From contig CAUJJW010000038.1 in NCBI GenBank assembly GCA_963205105.1, forward strand, positions 1-57,046: a stretch of DNA of 57,046 nucleotides, in the 5' to 3' direction. The translations under genes and the position numbers were made by a program. Source of the stretch: Verrucomicrobiota bacterium (GTDB lineage: Bacteria > Verrucomicrobiota > Verrucomicrobiia > Limisphaerales > CAIMTB01). Positions 38,024 through 46,986 of this stretch are shown one piece after another (the first letter of the stretch is position 1; each line of letters starts with the position of its first letter). Below the pieces are notes generated by a model that was given only the letters and a program-made list of their open reading frames with translations, searched no databases and was not told the DNA's origin.

Positions 38024-40133
38024 GGAACTTCGAGATTTTGCCGAAAGCGTCCTCTTCGCGACTTCCCTCGAGGCCAAGCTCAGCCCGCCCCCACCCGGGG
38101 TCACCGACCTCCAACCCGGCCCCGCCCTCCCCAGCCCTGCCACTCCAGGCCGCCCCCAGGAACTGCTCTTCAAGGATTCCAGCGCCGCCAAGTCCCGCTT
38201 CCCCAGCCTGCATCATCTCGACCAAACCCAGGAACGCGGCCGCCTCCTTCACTTCTTCGCCAATCACGAATTGCTCGCCGTCGAATTGATGGCCCTCGTG
38301 CTCCTCCGCTTCCCCGATGCCCCGCCCGCCTTCCGACGCGGCGTCTTTCAAACCCTCCAGGACGAACAGGAACACACCCGCCTCTACATCGACCGCATGC
38401 GCGCCTGCGGCATCACCTTCGGTGAACTCCCCGTCAGCGGCTTCTTCTGGCGCGCCGTCTCCGGCATGCAGAGCCCCGTCGATTACGTCGCGGGCCTCAG
38501 CCTCACCTTCGAACAGGCCAATCTCGATTTCGCCCGACACTTCGCCGGCGGCTTCCGCAACGTCGGCGACACCGATTCCGCCGCCCTGCTCGACCGCATT
38601 TATCACGACGAGATCGCCCACGTCGCCTACGGCCTGAAATGGTTCCGTCGCTGGAAAACCCCCGGACAATCCGACTGGGACGCCTTCTGCCGCCATCTCA
38701 AGTTCCCGCTCTCCCCCCAGCGCGCCAAAGGGTTTTCGGTGAACGTCCAGGGTCGGCTCGCCGCCGGCTTCGAACCCGAGTTCATCGCCCAACTCGAAGT
38801 CTTCTCCCAATCCAAGGGCCGTACCCCGACCGTCTTCCTCTTCAACCCGTTCGCCGAAGGTTTCATCGCTTCGGGACCCGCCTTCAACCCGGTGAAACAC
38901 CAGGCCGCACTCGCCCGCGACCTCGCCCACCTGCCCATGTTCCTCGGGCATTCCGATGACGTCGTGCTCGTCCCGAGCCGTCCGCGCGTGGAGTTCCTCG
39001 CCAGCCTCCGCCACGCCGGCCTCGACGTTCCCGAATTCGTCCCCTTCAACGACCCCGCGGCCCTGGCCCTGCTCGCCCAGCGCAAGCTCGGCGCGCTCCG
39101 ACCCTGGGCTTGGAGCCCCGACAGCATCACCCAACTCGCACCTCTCCAACCGGCGATCACCCACGACACCGCCGATCTTCCCCAACGTTTCTCCCCCGCG
39201 ATCGCCGAGTTGTACTCCAAGGCCTGGAGCGCCGCCTTCCTCCGCGAGTTCCTCGATCCACTGTCCGCCCCTCCTCCCTGGCTCTGCCCAGCTGAAGTCG
39301 CCGGTGTCCCTGTCCATTCCGTCGAGGCCGCTCTCGGGGTGATCGAACAGATCCGCGCCCGCGGCCACCACCGCATCGTCGTGAAGGAATCCCTGGGTCT
39401 GGCCGGTTCCAATGCCATCCGCCTCTGGGAACCCGCAATATTGGAGACGCAACGTCAATGGCTCGCCAACCGGCTCCGCCAGGGACGTTCTCTGGTGGTC
39501 GAGCCCTGGCTGGAACGGGTGTTCGATTTCTCCATCCAACTCGAACGCCGCCCCAACGGTCTCCAGATCCAGGGTTACACCGGCCTCGTGACCGATCCGC
39601 GGGGACAGTTCCTCGCCAACTGGGCCGCCCCCGATCACGCCGCCCGCCCGCCCGCTCGCGTGGCGGAACTGCTCCGCGATCCAGCCCGGCCCGCCGATGT
39701 GCCACGGGAACTTCACCGCCTGTTCATCGATCTGGCCCAGGCCCTGGAAACGCGCCTCGCCCCCACGGGTTACCTCGGCCCGCTGGGCATCGACGCCTTC
39801 GTCTACCGGCAGCCCGACGGTTCAACCCGGCTCAAGCCCGTGGTGGAAATCAACCCGCGCTACACCATGGGCCGGGTGACGCTCGAACTCATGCGCTACG
39901 TGCAGGCAGGCAGTTTCGCCCGCTTCAGCCTCCTCAACCGCGCCCAAATCCAGGCCGACGGCTTCGCCGATTTCCCAAGCTATGCCGAAGCCCTCGCCAA
40001 AACCCACCCCCTCCACTTCCATGGCGACCCCGTCCTTCGCCTCCGCGAAGGCGCCGTCTGCCTGAGCGACCCCGCCACCGCCGAGTCCTGCCTCGCGGTC
40101 CTCCACGTCACCCGCTCAGCAAATCCGCGGTAG
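38022..40133 (+). CDS. DUF455 ferritin-like domain fused to an ATP-grasp domain
   Basis: A 703-residue fusion. The N-terminal part (about 60-240) is a DUF455 ferritin-like helical domain: [35 protein letters not shown], and [20 protein letters not shown] supply the E/ExxH and DExxH ligands expected for a di-metal site. The C-terminal part (about 415-640) has an ATP-grasp pattern: [20 protein letters not shown] (ATP-binding lysine strand and loop), [29 protein letters not shown], and [20 protein letters not shown] with the Mg-binding E-x-N. A region of about 150 residues between them may be the N-terminal ATP-grasp subdomain ([13 protein letters not shown]). ATP-grasp enzymes form carboxylate-amine or -thiol bonds. 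The role of DUF455 is unknown. It converges on hypE with an 18-base overlap. Each domain call is firm; the function of the fusion is open. Confidence 0.82.
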   Translation: MELRDFAESVLFATSLEAKLSPPPPGVTDLQPGPALPSPATPGRPQELLFKDSSAAKSRFPSLHHLDQTQERGRLLHFFANHELLAVELMALVLLRFPDAPPAFRRGVFQTLQDEQEHTRLYIDRMRACGITFGELPVSGFFWRAVSGMQSPVDYVAGLSLTFEQANLDFARHFAGGFRNVGDTDSAALLDRIYHDEIAHVAYGLKWFRRWKTPGQSDWDAFCRHLKFPLSPQRAKGFSVNVQGRLAAGFEPEFIAQLEVFSQSKGRTPTVFLFNPFAEGFIASGPAFNPVKHQAALARDLAHLPMFLGHSDDVVLVPSRPRVEFLASLRHAGLDVPEFVPFNDPAALALLAQRKLGALRPWAWSPDSITQLAPLQPAITHDTADLPQRFSPAIAELYSKAWSAAFLREFLDPLSAPPPWLCPAEVAGVPVHSVEAALGVIEQIRARGHHRIVVKESLGLAGSNAIRLWEPAILETQRQWLANRLRQGRSLVVEPWLERVFDFSIQLERRPNGLQIQGYTGLVTDPRGQFLANWAAPDHAARPPARVAELLRDPARPADVPRELHRLFIDLAQALETRLAPTGYLGPLGIDAFVYRQPDGSTRLKPVVEINPRYTMGRVTLELMRYVQAGSFARFSLLNRAQIQADGFADFPSYAEALAKTHPLHFHGDPVLRLREGAVCLSDPATAESCLAVLHVTRSANPR

Positions 40134-41165
40134 CTGCTCACCGCTCGGCATCGGCAGCACCCGATCCCTGCCCAGCACGCCCTGCGCCACCACTTCCGCA
40201 CCGTCCTTCGACTCGACCGTCCCGATTCGCACCGCACCCGCCGAAACCGGGTGAGCCTTCAGAATCGCCAGCGCCCGCTCCGCCTCCGCCTCAGGCACGA
40301 ACGCCACGAATCGCCCTTCACACGCCACCTGCAACACATCCAATCCCAGAATCTCACAAGCCGCCGACACATCCCCGCGCACCGGCACCGCCTCTTCCGT
40401 GATGCGAATGCTCATCGACGAAGCCTCCGCGATCTCGTTCAAGCTCGCCGTCAACCCGCCCCGGGTCAGGTCCCGCAGACAATGCAGTTCCATCCCCGCA
40501 CGGACCATCGCCAGCACCGGCTCAGCGACCGACGCGGAATCACTCTCGATCGCGCTCTCAAATTCCAAACCCTCCCGCATCGCCATCACCGCCATCCCGT
40601 GCCGCCCCACATCCCCGCTGATCAAAACCGCATCCCCAACCGCCACCGACCTCGGGTCGATCGTCAACGAGTGCTCGATCAACCCAAGTCCCGTTGTGTT
40701 GATGAACAGGCCATCCCCCGCGCCCGCATCCACCACCTTGGTGTCACCGGTCACGATCATCACTCCCGACTGGGCCGCGGCGTGTCGCATCGACAACACC
40801 ACCCGCCACAGCACTTCCATCGGCAGCCCTTCTTCCAGGATGAACCCGGCACTCAGGTACTGCGGCCGCGCTCCACTCATGACCAGGTCATTGACCGTCC
40901 CGTGAATCGCCAACGAACCCAGGTCGCCTCCCGGAAAAAACAGGGGCCGAACCACATACGAGTCCGTGGTGAACGCCAGTCGATGCGACGACGCCGGCAA
41001 CACCGCCGCATCATGGCGCCGATCCAGGATGGGGTTGGCAAACGCCACACCGAACATCCGCTCCACCAGGGCATGCATCAATCGGCCGCCGCCGCCGTGC
41101 GCCATGAGCACCTGCGGGTACTCACGAATGGGCACCGGGCACTGCATTTCAAGGACTTCGTTCAT
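40116..41165 (-). CDS. hypE: hydrogenase maturation carbamoyl dehydratase HypE
   Basis: 349 residues. HypE takes a carbamoyl group from HypF on its C-terminal cysteine and dehydrates it with ATP to a thiocyanate that becomes the CN ligand of the [NiFe] site. Seen: [18 protein letters not shown] near the N terminus, [25 protein letters not shown], the [16 protein letters not shown] segment, [15 protein letters not shown], and the essential C-terminal PRIC ending. The start MNEVLEMQ is preceded by GGGGAG and overlaps the hypD stop by 4 bases (ATGA), showing translational coupling. The longer frame inside hypD is rejected. Last gene of the hox-hyp run. Confidence 0.97.
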   Translation of the reverse strand: MNEVLEMQCPVPIREYPQVLMAHGGGGRLMHALVERMFGVAFANPILDRRHDAAVLPASSHRLAFTTDSYVVRPLFFPGGDLGSLAIHGTVNDLVMSGARPQYLSAGFILEEGLPMEVLWRVVLSMRHAAAQSGVMIVTGDTKVVDAGAGDGLFINTTGLGLIEHSLTIDPRSVAVGDAVLISGDVGRHGMAVMAMREGLEFESAIESDSASVAEPVLAMVRAGMELHCLRDLTRGGLTASLNEIAEASSMSIRITEEAVPVRGDVSAACEILGLDVLQVACEGRFVAFVPEAEAERALAILKAHPVSAGAVRIGTVESKDGAEVVAQGVLGRDRVLPMPSGEQLPRIC

Positions 41166-42259
41166 GTTCTCCCCTTCGGTCGTCGATAACGGTGGTAGGC
41201 GGCACAGGCGCCCTCCGACGACACCATGGTCGCCCCCAGCGGGTGCTCGGGTGTGCATCGCGTTCCAAAGGCAGGACATTCAGGAGGACGCAACCGACCT
41301 TGCAGAATCAGCCCGCTCGAACACTCCGTCTCGGGAGAGGCTCCCTCCGATCGAATGCCAAATCGCAGGAGCGCATCGAAGCGTGCGTACGGTTCCGCCA
41401 AACCCAGGCCGCTGCCCGGAAGGATGCCCATTCCCCGCCATTCGCGGGAAACCACGCGAAACACTTCCTTCATCCAGCCCTGCGCCGGTTCATTGCCCCC
41501 ATCACGCACCGCGCGCGGATACTCGTTCTCCACTTCGTGACGGCCGGACTCCAGCTGCCGGACACAGCACAATACCCCGCGCAACAGGTCCACCGGCTCA
41601 AAGCCAGTCACCACGATCGGCACCCGGTGCCTCGCCGCGATGGACTCGTACTCGGCGGTTCCCATCACCGCACACACATGACCTGCCGCGAGAAATCCCT
41701 GCACCCGGCATCCAGGCGTGGACAACAACGCCTCCATCGCCGGCGGCACTCGCACATGCGACACCAGCAGCGAAAAATTCGTTAACCCACGGGACGCCGC
41801 CTGCGCCACCGCCAGCGCCGTCGCCGGCGCCGTCGTTTCAAAGCCCACCCCAAAAAAAACCACCTGCCGCTCCGGATGCCGGCTCGCCAGCTGGACCGCA
41901 TCCAACGGTGAGTAAACGATCCGCACCTCCGCCCCGGCAGCCTTCGCCGACAACAGATCGCCGCGTGTCCCAGGCACGCGCAGCATGTCGCCGAAGGAAC
42001 AGAACATTACCCCGGGCATGGCCGCGATATGCAGCGCCGCGTCAATCAACCCCACCGGTGTCACACAAACCGGACAGCCCGGCCCGTGAATCAACTCGAT
42101 ACCCGTCGGCAGCATCGCGTCGACTCCATGCTTCACGATCGAATGCGTCTGACCGCCACACACCTCCATCAAGGTCCAAGGCCGGGTCACCACACGGGCA
42201 ACTTCCTCCGACAACCGTCGAGCCCACGCCGGATCCCGGTATTCCGCGACATACTTCAT
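41162..42259 (-). CDS. hypD: hydrogenase maturation factor HypD
   Basis: 365 residues, the usual length. HypD is an iron-sulfur protein that, with HypC, carries the Fe(CN)2CO unit for the hydrogenase active site. Seen: [15 protein letters not shown] (conserved Cys), [51 protein letters not shown] and the C-terminal cysteines [25 protein letters not shown] and [10 protein letters not shown] that hold the 4Fe-4S cluster. The start overlaps the stop of hypC by 4 bases and its own stop overlaps hypE by 4. Confidence 0.97.
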   Translation of the reverse strand: MKYVAEYRDPAWARRLSEEVARVVTRPWTLMEVCGGQTHSIVKHGVDAMLPTGIELIHGPGCPVCVTPVGLIDAALHIAAMPGVMFCSFGDMLRVPGTRGDLLSAKAAGAEVRIVYSPLDAVQLASRHPERQVVFFGVGFETTAPATALAVAQAASRGLTNFSLLVSHVRVPPAMEALLSTPGCRVQGFLAAGHVCAVMGTAEYESIAARHRVPIVVTGFEPVDLLRGVLCCVRQLESGRHEVENEYPRAVRDGGNEPAQGWMKEVFRVVSREWRGMGILPGSGLGLAEPYARFDALLRFGIRSEGASPETECSSGLILQGRLRPPECPAFGTRCTPEHPLGATMVSSEGACAAYHRYRRPKGRT

Positions 42260-42510
42260 GGATCCTCCTCCCCAGAATCCGAAAGACCCTGGATCGACCG
42301 CAGCGAATCCAGCAGGCGCAACGCTTCTTCTTCGTCCAATCGGCTGATCGCCACACCCGCATGCACCATGACGTATTCACCAGGACGCACCTCCGGCACA
42401 CACGCCAGACTCACTTCCTTGATCACTCCGCCAAAGTCCACCCGCCCCGTTCGCCAAAGGGCTTCTTCCCCCTGAACCCTCAACAAGCGCCCTGGCACGG
42501 CGAGACACAT
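42256..42510 (-). CDS. hypC: hydrogenase maturation chaperone HypC
   Basis: 84 residues, the normal size for the HypC/HybG family. The N-terminal [10 protein letters not shown] contains the essential Cys2, which binds the iron unit and the precursor of the large subunit. [20 protein letters not shown] and [20 protein letters not shown] match the family core. It starts 9 bases after the hypF stop and overlaps hypD by 4 bases. Confidence 0.97.
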   Translation of the reverse strand: MCLAVPGRLLRVQGEEALWRTGRVDFGGVIKEVSLACVPEVRPGEYVMVHAGVAISRLDEEEALRLLDSLRSIQGLSDSGEEDP

Positions 42511-42519
42511 AGTGTGCTC

Positions 42520-45324
42520 CTACTCCTCTTCGCCAAGCACCGCAACGACTTGTCCGAGAGCAATTCCCCCGTCGTTCGGCGGAATCCGCTCATGCCACAA
42601 CGGCCACAATCCCGCCTCCCGTAAACGCCGCAACACCGCCTCCGTCAACCGGCGGTTCTGAAAACAGCCTCCACTCAAGGCCACCCGCCGCTCACCCACG
42701 TCCCGGGCCACCGACACGATCATCGCCGCCAGCGTCTCGTGGAAATCCACGGCCATCGCCGCCATCGACCTCCCCCGGTCCAGGTCCGCAATCATCCCCC
42801 GCACCATCGGCGTCCAATCGAGTTCAAACCGTCCTTCCCCTGCGCCACCGCCCCGCCAGGGAACTCTTTCAAAGTCGTAAATCGTCCCCGCCCATTCCCC
42901 GTCCGCCGCAAACTCGAGCGCCATCGCCGCATCCCCCTCGAAACCACTGCGCTGCCGCAACCCCAGAAGGCTGGCCACCGCGTCGAACAACCGACCGGCA
43001 CTCGACGTCATCGGGGACCGCACGCCTCGCACGATCATCGGTTCCAACAGCGCCAGTTCCCGCGCCGAGAACACGCCCGGAAGCAGCCGCGCCGAGTTCC
43101 GGAAAACCTCCGTCCCACACGCCTCGAACAACGCCGCCAACGCCGTTCGACGCGGCTCGCGCACCGCCGCCTCGCCCCCAGGAAGCCGAAAGGGACGCAG
43201 CCGTGCCACGCGCCGGATTCCCGACCGGGTCACCCACAGAAATTCCCCACCCCAAACCGTTCCATCCATACCGTCGCCCGTGCCGTCCCAGACCACTCCC
43301 AACACCGGCGGTGGCGTCCCGTTTTCAGCCATGCACGCCAGCACGTGCGCCACATGATGCTGCACCTTCACCACCGGCAAACCCAGTCGACACCCCCACT
43401 GGGTGCTCGCGTAGTCCGGGTGACCATCGACCGCCACCACCGTCGGCCGGACGTCGAACAACCGGCCCAAGTCCGCCACCGAGGCTCTGAACCCGGCCTG
43501 CGCCAGGGGCGTCTCGAGGTTCCCCACATGCTGCCCCACATAAACCTGCGCGCCGTCCGACACCGCCACCGCACTCTTCAGCTGAGCACCCACCCCCAAC
43601 ACACACCGCCCCTTGAACCCTGCTTCCGTAGCGGCGGGCGTCCCGCCTGCCGTAGAGGGGGGCGTCCCGCCCCCCGGAATCTCGGGTTCAAGGTCCTTGA
43701 GCAGGTCTGTATCCATCAGAGCGCATCCCAGGAGCCCTCCCTCCCCTCGTACTCGTACTCCGAATCGTAATCCCTCCCCGTCCCCCAGTGCATCCGCCGT
43801 GAGCCTTTCATTCCAGCACCGGTCGTTTCCTCCGATCGCTCCTCCCAAGAATCCCTCCAGCTCAATCGCCAAGGGTGCGTAGCCCCGGGCCCGACGCAGC
43901 ACCATCGCACGCCCGTCGATCACCCGGACCATCGAGTCGTCCACCGGCCGGACGATCGGACGGTCATGAACGAGGAAACCGTCGGCGATTCCCTGGAGCC
44001 GGTCCAAAGCCTCGGCCTCATCCGTGCAAATCGGTTCGTCATCCCGGTTTCCGCTCGTCGCCACCACGGCAAACCCCAGTTCATCCAGCAGGAGATGATG
44101 CAGGGGCGCGTAAGGGAGCAGGACGCCGAGGTTCGGATTCCCCGGCGCCACCCCCGCGACCGGTCCACCTTCGCCACAGTCCAACGCCCTGCTGAGGCCC
44201 CTTCGCCGCACCAGCACGATCGGCGCCTCCGCGGATTCCAGCAGCCGCTGCTCCTGCAAGGTGACGTCGCAGACCTCCCGCACTTTGTCCATCGAGGAAA
44301 ACATCAGGGCGAAGGGCTTGGTTCGCCGGTGCTTCCGCTGCCGCAACCGATCCACCGCGGCGGCATCGTGGGCCGCCACCCAGAGGTGAAAACCACCGAT
44401 TCCCTTGACCGCCACGACCTGACCCGCCCGCAACGCTGACGCCGCCGAACCTAGAGCAGCGTCGCGCGTTGCAACGGTTTTACCGGAAGGAAGCCGGTAC
44501 TCCAGGTGCGGTCCGCACTCGGGACAAGCGTTCGGTTGGGCATGGAACCGTCGGTCCGCAGGATCGTCATATTCCGCCTGACAACGGGCGCACATGCGAA
44601 ACACCCGCATGGAGGTGCGCTCCCGGTCGTAGGGCAACGCTTCCAGGATCGAGTAACGCGGCCCGCAGTGGGTGCAGTTGGTGAAGGGGTAGCGGTACCG
44701 GCGATTTGTTGGATCCCGGATCTCTGCCAAACACTCCGGGCAGGTCGCAATGTCCGGAACCGCGAAGGACGCGCCCGCCTCACTCGGCCCGGTCTGGCTT
44801 GGACGGATCCGGAATCCTCGTGTTCCGCAGAGCGGGATCCACGACGGAGTCACCGCCTGGATCCGGCTGTGTGGCGGGGCCTCCGTTGCCAGCAGATCCC
44901 GAAACGACACCACCGCATCCGCCGGACCTTCCACTTCCAGCACCACCCCCCGACGGTCGTTGCCCACCCAACCCGACAACCCCAGACGAGCGGCCAGGCG
45001 ATACACGAAGGGACGGAAGCCGATCCCCTGCACCACTCCACGGATTCCCAACCGCAAACGCACCACCCGCCCCGGTCCAAGGTCCGAGATCCGTTCGATG
45101 AAGGGTAACGGGCTTCCCATCAACCGTGCCTCCGTAGCGGCGGGCGTCCCGCCTGCCGTAGAGGGGGGCGTCTCGCCCCCCGGAATTCCCCCAAGCTCAT
45201 GGTTGCAGGGCATGGCGCCTGCGCTAACTCCGCTTCCCATCAACCGTGCCTCCGTAGCGGCGGACGTCCCGCCCCCCGGAATCCCTCCAGGTTCACGGAC
45301 CGTGAGCGGGTCGGTTTCGAACAT
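42520..45324 (-). CDS. hypF: carbamoyltransferase HypF with repeat-derived insertions
   Basis: 934 residues against about 750-780 usual. HypF makes the carbamoyl group that becomes the CN ligands. Domains: acylphosphatase (RGVVQGIGFRPFVYRLA), four CxxC pairs of the two zinc fingers (CPECLAEI, CTHCGPRY, CARCQAEY, CPECGPHL), a YrdC-like domain (KGIGGFHLWVAAHD), and a Kae1-like domain (HHVAHVLACMAE, ALSGGCFQNRRL). The extra length is a palindromic-repeat extension of about 68 residues at the N terminus and a second insertion of about 75-80 residues between the YrdC-like and Kae1-like domains. The widest start, 15 bases after the hypB stop, has GGAAAGG ahead of it. Two further ATGs at 45240 and 45120, each within a repeat copy, have GGAGG at 8 bases, so the true start may be 45120, giving a normal N terminus. 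Confidence 0.93.
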   Translation of the reverse strand: MFETDPLTVREPGGIPGGGTSAATEARLMGSGVSAGAMPCNHELGGIPGGETPPSTAGGTPAATEARLMGSPLPFIERISDLGPGRVVRLRLGIRGVVQGIGFRPFVYRLAARLGLSGWVGNDRRGVVLEVEGPADAVVSFRDLLATEAPPHSRIQAVTPSWIPLCGTRGFRIRPSQTGPSEAGASFAVPDIATCPECLAEIRDPTNRRYRYPFTNCTHCGPRYSILEALPYDRERTSMRVFRMCARCQAEYDDPADRRFHAQPNACPECGPHLEYRLPSGKTVATRDAALGSAASALRAGQVVAVKGIGGFHLWVAAHDAAAVDRLRQRKHRRTKPFALMFSSMDKVREVCDVTLQEQRLLESAEAPIVLVRRRGLSRALDCGEGGPVAGVAPGNPNLGVLLPYAPLHHLLLDELGFAVVATSGNRDDEPICTDEAEALDRLQGIADGFLVHDRPIVRPVDDSMVRVIDGRAMVLRRARGYAPLAIELEGFLGGAIGGNDRCWNERLTADALGDGEGLRFGVRVRGEGGLLGCALMDTDLLKDLEPEIPGGGTPPSTAGGTPAATEAGFKGRCVLGVGAQLKSAVAVSDGAQVYVGQHVGNLETPLAQAGFRASVADLGRLFDVRPTVVAVDGHPDYASTQWGCRLGLPVVKVQHHVAHVLACMAENGTPPPVLGVVWDGTGDGMDGTVWGGEFLWVTRSGIRRVARLRPFRLPGGEAAVREPRRTALAALFEACGTEVFRNSARLLPGVFSARELALLEPMIVRGVRSPMTSSAGRLFDAVASLLGLRQRSGFEGDAAMALEFAADGEWAGTIYDFERVPWRGGGAGEGRFELDWTPMVRGMIADLDRGRSMAAMAVDFHETLAAMIVSVARDVGERRVALSGGCFQNRRLTEAVLRRLREAGLWPLWHERIPPNDGGIALGQVVAVLGEEE
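43611..43776. repeat. palindromic element plus CGTACT tract, inserted inside hypF
   Basis: One copy of the GTAG double-hairpin element in the opposite orientation to the hypF reading frame, yet open in that frame. The outer stem is a perfect 10-bp CCTTGAACCC/GGGTTCAAGG (43611-43620 with 43684-43693); the second hairpin is a perfect 8-bp GGGGGGCG-tcc-CGCCCCCC. It is followed by GAGCAGGTC, then TCCCTCCCCTCG and a run of TACTCG-like hexamers ending in AATCGTAATCC. The same order of parts recurs beside the CotH gene. Confidence 0.85.
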
Positions 45325-45325
45325 G
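45113..45325. repeat. palindromic element, two copies 120 bp apart, at hypF start
   Basis: Copy B1 (about 45113-45232) keeps both GTAG hairpins; its outer stem reads CAACCGTG/CATGGTTG (45121-45128 with 45198-45205), with one G-T mismatch. Copy B2 (about 45233-45325) has lost the end of the first hairpin and the start of the second, leaving one fused hairpin GGCGGACGTCCCGCC. On the minus strand each copy presents GGAGG, 8 bases, ATG. B2 also keeps the TGAGCGGGTCGGTTTCGAACA tail in close form to the NRPS copies. Confidence 0.85.
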
Positions 45326-45339
45326 GGGCCTTTCCGGTC

Positions 45340-46152
45340 TCACCGGCCCACCCTCCCAAGCTCTTCTTCCAGAAAGCGTCCCCAAACGTCCATGCCATCC
45401 CCGGTCTTGGAGGACACCTCCAGAATGGAGGCGTGATGACTCACGCGTTGGAGGTTGGCCAGCGCTGCGGGCCGGTTGAATCCAATCACACCGGCCAGAT
45501 CCATCTTGGTGATCAGCACCAAATCCGCCGAATGGAAGAGAGGCGGGTACTTCAACGGCTTGTCTTCGCCTTCCGTCGTCGATAGCAGCACCACCCGCAA
45601 GTGTTCCCCGAGATCATAGGCCGCCGGACACACCAGGTTTCCGACGTTTTCGATGAACAACACATCCAGAGCATCCAGATCCAGAGTGTCCATCGCCTGG
45701 CCCACCATCTCCGCCTCCAAATGGCAGAGCGTGCCCGTGGTGATCTGGACCACCGGCAACCCCGCTTCCCGAAGCCGCCGGGCGTCGTTGTCCGTCTCCA
45801 AATCGCCCACGATCGCCCCCACCCGCAGTCGTCCGCGCAACAATGCGCCAGTCTTCTCGATCAAGGCGGTCTTTCCGGAACCCGGCGCGGACACCACGTT
45901 CAGCACCAGCAGCCGCCTGGCCCCGAACAAGCCACGGTTCCGCTCCGCCAACCGCTGGTTGTGCTCCAGCAACGACTGCTGCACCCGCAAGAGCTGAGGG
46001 GAATGCTCAGAATGAGAGGTATGGGACCTATGGGACAGATGGGACGTATGGGACTCATGGGACCTATAGGTCCTATTGGTCCCATGGGTCCCATCTGTCC
46101 CATAGGTCCCATCACTCTCCTGCCCCAGCCCGCATCCACATTCCTGGCACAT
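45340..46152 (-). CDS. hypB: nickel-inserting GTPase HypB
   Basis: 270 residues. HypB uses GTP to deliver nickel, with HypA, to the hydrogenase large subunit. Seen: N-terminal MCQECGCG (the CxxCGC high-affinity metal motif); then a low-complexity stretch reading GTYGTDGTHGT followed by SHESHTSHLSHRSHTSHSEH with seven histidines, a likely nickel store; P-loop VSAPGSGKTALIE; GDLETDNDA with the metal/switch residues; TTGTLCHLEAEM; FIENVGNLVCPA; and the base-recognition ITKMDL. The His-rich stretch is encoded by a large inverted repeat of 9-base units. One base separates its start from the hypA stop. Confidence 0.96.
   Translation of the reverse strand: MCQECGCGLGQESDGTYGTDGTHGTNRTYRSHESHTSHLSHRSHTSHSEHSPQLLRVQQSLLEHNQRLAERNRGLFGARRLLVLNVVSAPGSGKTALIEKTGALLRGRLRVGAIVGDLETDNDARRLREAGLPVVQITTGTLCHLEAEMVGQAMDTLDLDALDVLFIENVGNLVCPAAYDLGEHLRVVLLSTTEGEDKPLKYPPLFHSADLVLITKMDLAGVIGFNRPAALANLQRVSHHASILEVSSKTGDGMDVWGRFLEEELGRVGR
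46021..46112. repeat. 92-bp inverted repeat of 9-base units encoding the HypB His-rich segment
   Basis: Five ATGGGACNN units are followed by the mirror set of NNGTCCCAT units. The arms (46021-46065 and 46068-46112) are each 45 bases and match at about 40 positions when one is reverse-complemented; the centre GGACCTATAGGTCC is a perfect palindrome. In the hypB frame one arm reads as GTY/GTH-type triplets and the other as SHx triplets. Confidence 0.9.
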
Positions 46153-46153
46153 G

Positions 46154-46495
46154 CTACGAAACCTCCAAGGAGGCTAGTTCCAGTTCGAGCCCGCTTCGCA
46201 GACGGTGGCTCCATTCACCGCAGCGTGGGCACTCCGGGAGCGCCTCCAGGGCTTCAAACTCGGCCTGGCAGCTGTCACACCAGCGCATGGCCGGAACTGA
46301 CTCGATTTCCAAGACCGCGCCGGCCGCCGGTCCTCCCGGCGACAACGCGGCAAACGCAAATTCCAGGGCTGCGGGCACCACACCGCTCAGTTCGCCGACC
46401 CGCAGACACAACCGGTGGATGCGCGAAGCGCCCGCCTCCCGGGCGCGTTCCGCCGCCAGTTCCAGGGCCGTTTCCATCAGGCTTGCTTCGTGCAT
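46154..46495 (-). CDS. hypA: hydrogenase nickel-insertion factor HypA
   Basis: 113 residues, the standard HypA size. The start MHEASLMET carries His2 and Glu3, part of the nickel site. The zinc domain is visible as WCDSCQAEF and CPRCGEW (two CxxC pairs). The core LRVGELSGVVPAALEFAFAA is diagnostic. The longer open frame (64 more residues) lies within the protease gene and has no similarity to HypA. HypA brings nickel to the large subunit precursor together with HypB. It overlaps the protease gene by 19 bases and is one base from hypB. Confidence 0.96.
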   Translation of the reverse strand: MHEASLMETALELAAERAREAGASRIHRLCLRVGELSGVVPAALEFAFAALSPGGPAAGAVLEIESVPAMRWCDSCQAEFEALEALPECPRCGEWSHRLRSGLELELASLEVS

Positions 46496-46986
46496 TCCCG
46501 GCTCCCCTTCAAAACCCGAATCGCCTCCACCGCCGCCTGCACACCCTGCCGCGCGTGCGTCGTCAATCCCGGCCCCCAGCCGAGTTCCGATACCGGCACC
46601 TCGACACACCACGCCCTCGGCCGCCAACCCCACAGTTCCAGGGTCAATCCCAGCAGGATCTCGGGCGTCAGACGGTGCCCATTCCAACCGGTTCCGCCCC
46701 CCTGGGAATCACTGTTCAACTCACGCACCACGACGTCGCCTTCGGTCTCCTTCAACGAGGCATCCACGAAGACCACGACGGCGGTTTCATTCAATCGGAC
46801 CGCAAGTTCCGGAGTCAGTTGGTGATGCGCCTCCGCTTGCAGCCCATCCATTCCCAACCTTTCCAAGGCCTCCACCACCGCAGGCCCCACCCCGTCATCA
46901 CCACGCAGCACGTTCCCGAACCCGATCACCAGCATGCCGCCGGCTCGGATCTTCCTTGGATTCGATTCAATCGCGACGCCGTTCAT
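46477..46986 (-). CDS. hoxW: [NiFe] hydrogenase maturation protease
   Basis: About 169 residues, HycI/HyaD/HoxW family. Seen: [20 protein letters not shown] with the conserved Asp/Glu-type nickel contact region (GxGNxLxxDDG), [17 protein letters not shown] (second nickel-site acidic residue), and [14 protein letters not shown]. The enzyme clips the C-terminal peptide of the large subunit after nickel is inserted, here after His449 of HoxH. The start is uncertain: MNGVAIESN is used (20-base overlap with hoxH); MLVIGFGN at 46935 would be the conventional start without overlap. Position directly after hoxH supports HoxW rather than a protease for another hydrogenase. Confidence 0.88.
   Translation of the reverse strand: MNGVAIESNPRKIRAGGMLVIGFGNVLRGDDGVGPAVVEALERLGMDGLQAEAHHQLTPELAVRLNETAVVVFVDASLKETEGDVVVRELNSDSQGGGTGWNGHRLTPEILLGLTLELWGWRPRAWCVEVPVSELGWGPGLTTHARQGVQAAVEAIRVLKGSRECTKQA

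Noticed and set aside
37734..39716. Open frame of 660 codons antisense to the DUF455/ATP-grasp gene
   Set aside because: Shadow of a gene with conserved metal and ATP-binding residues; the antisense text has no recognisable family.
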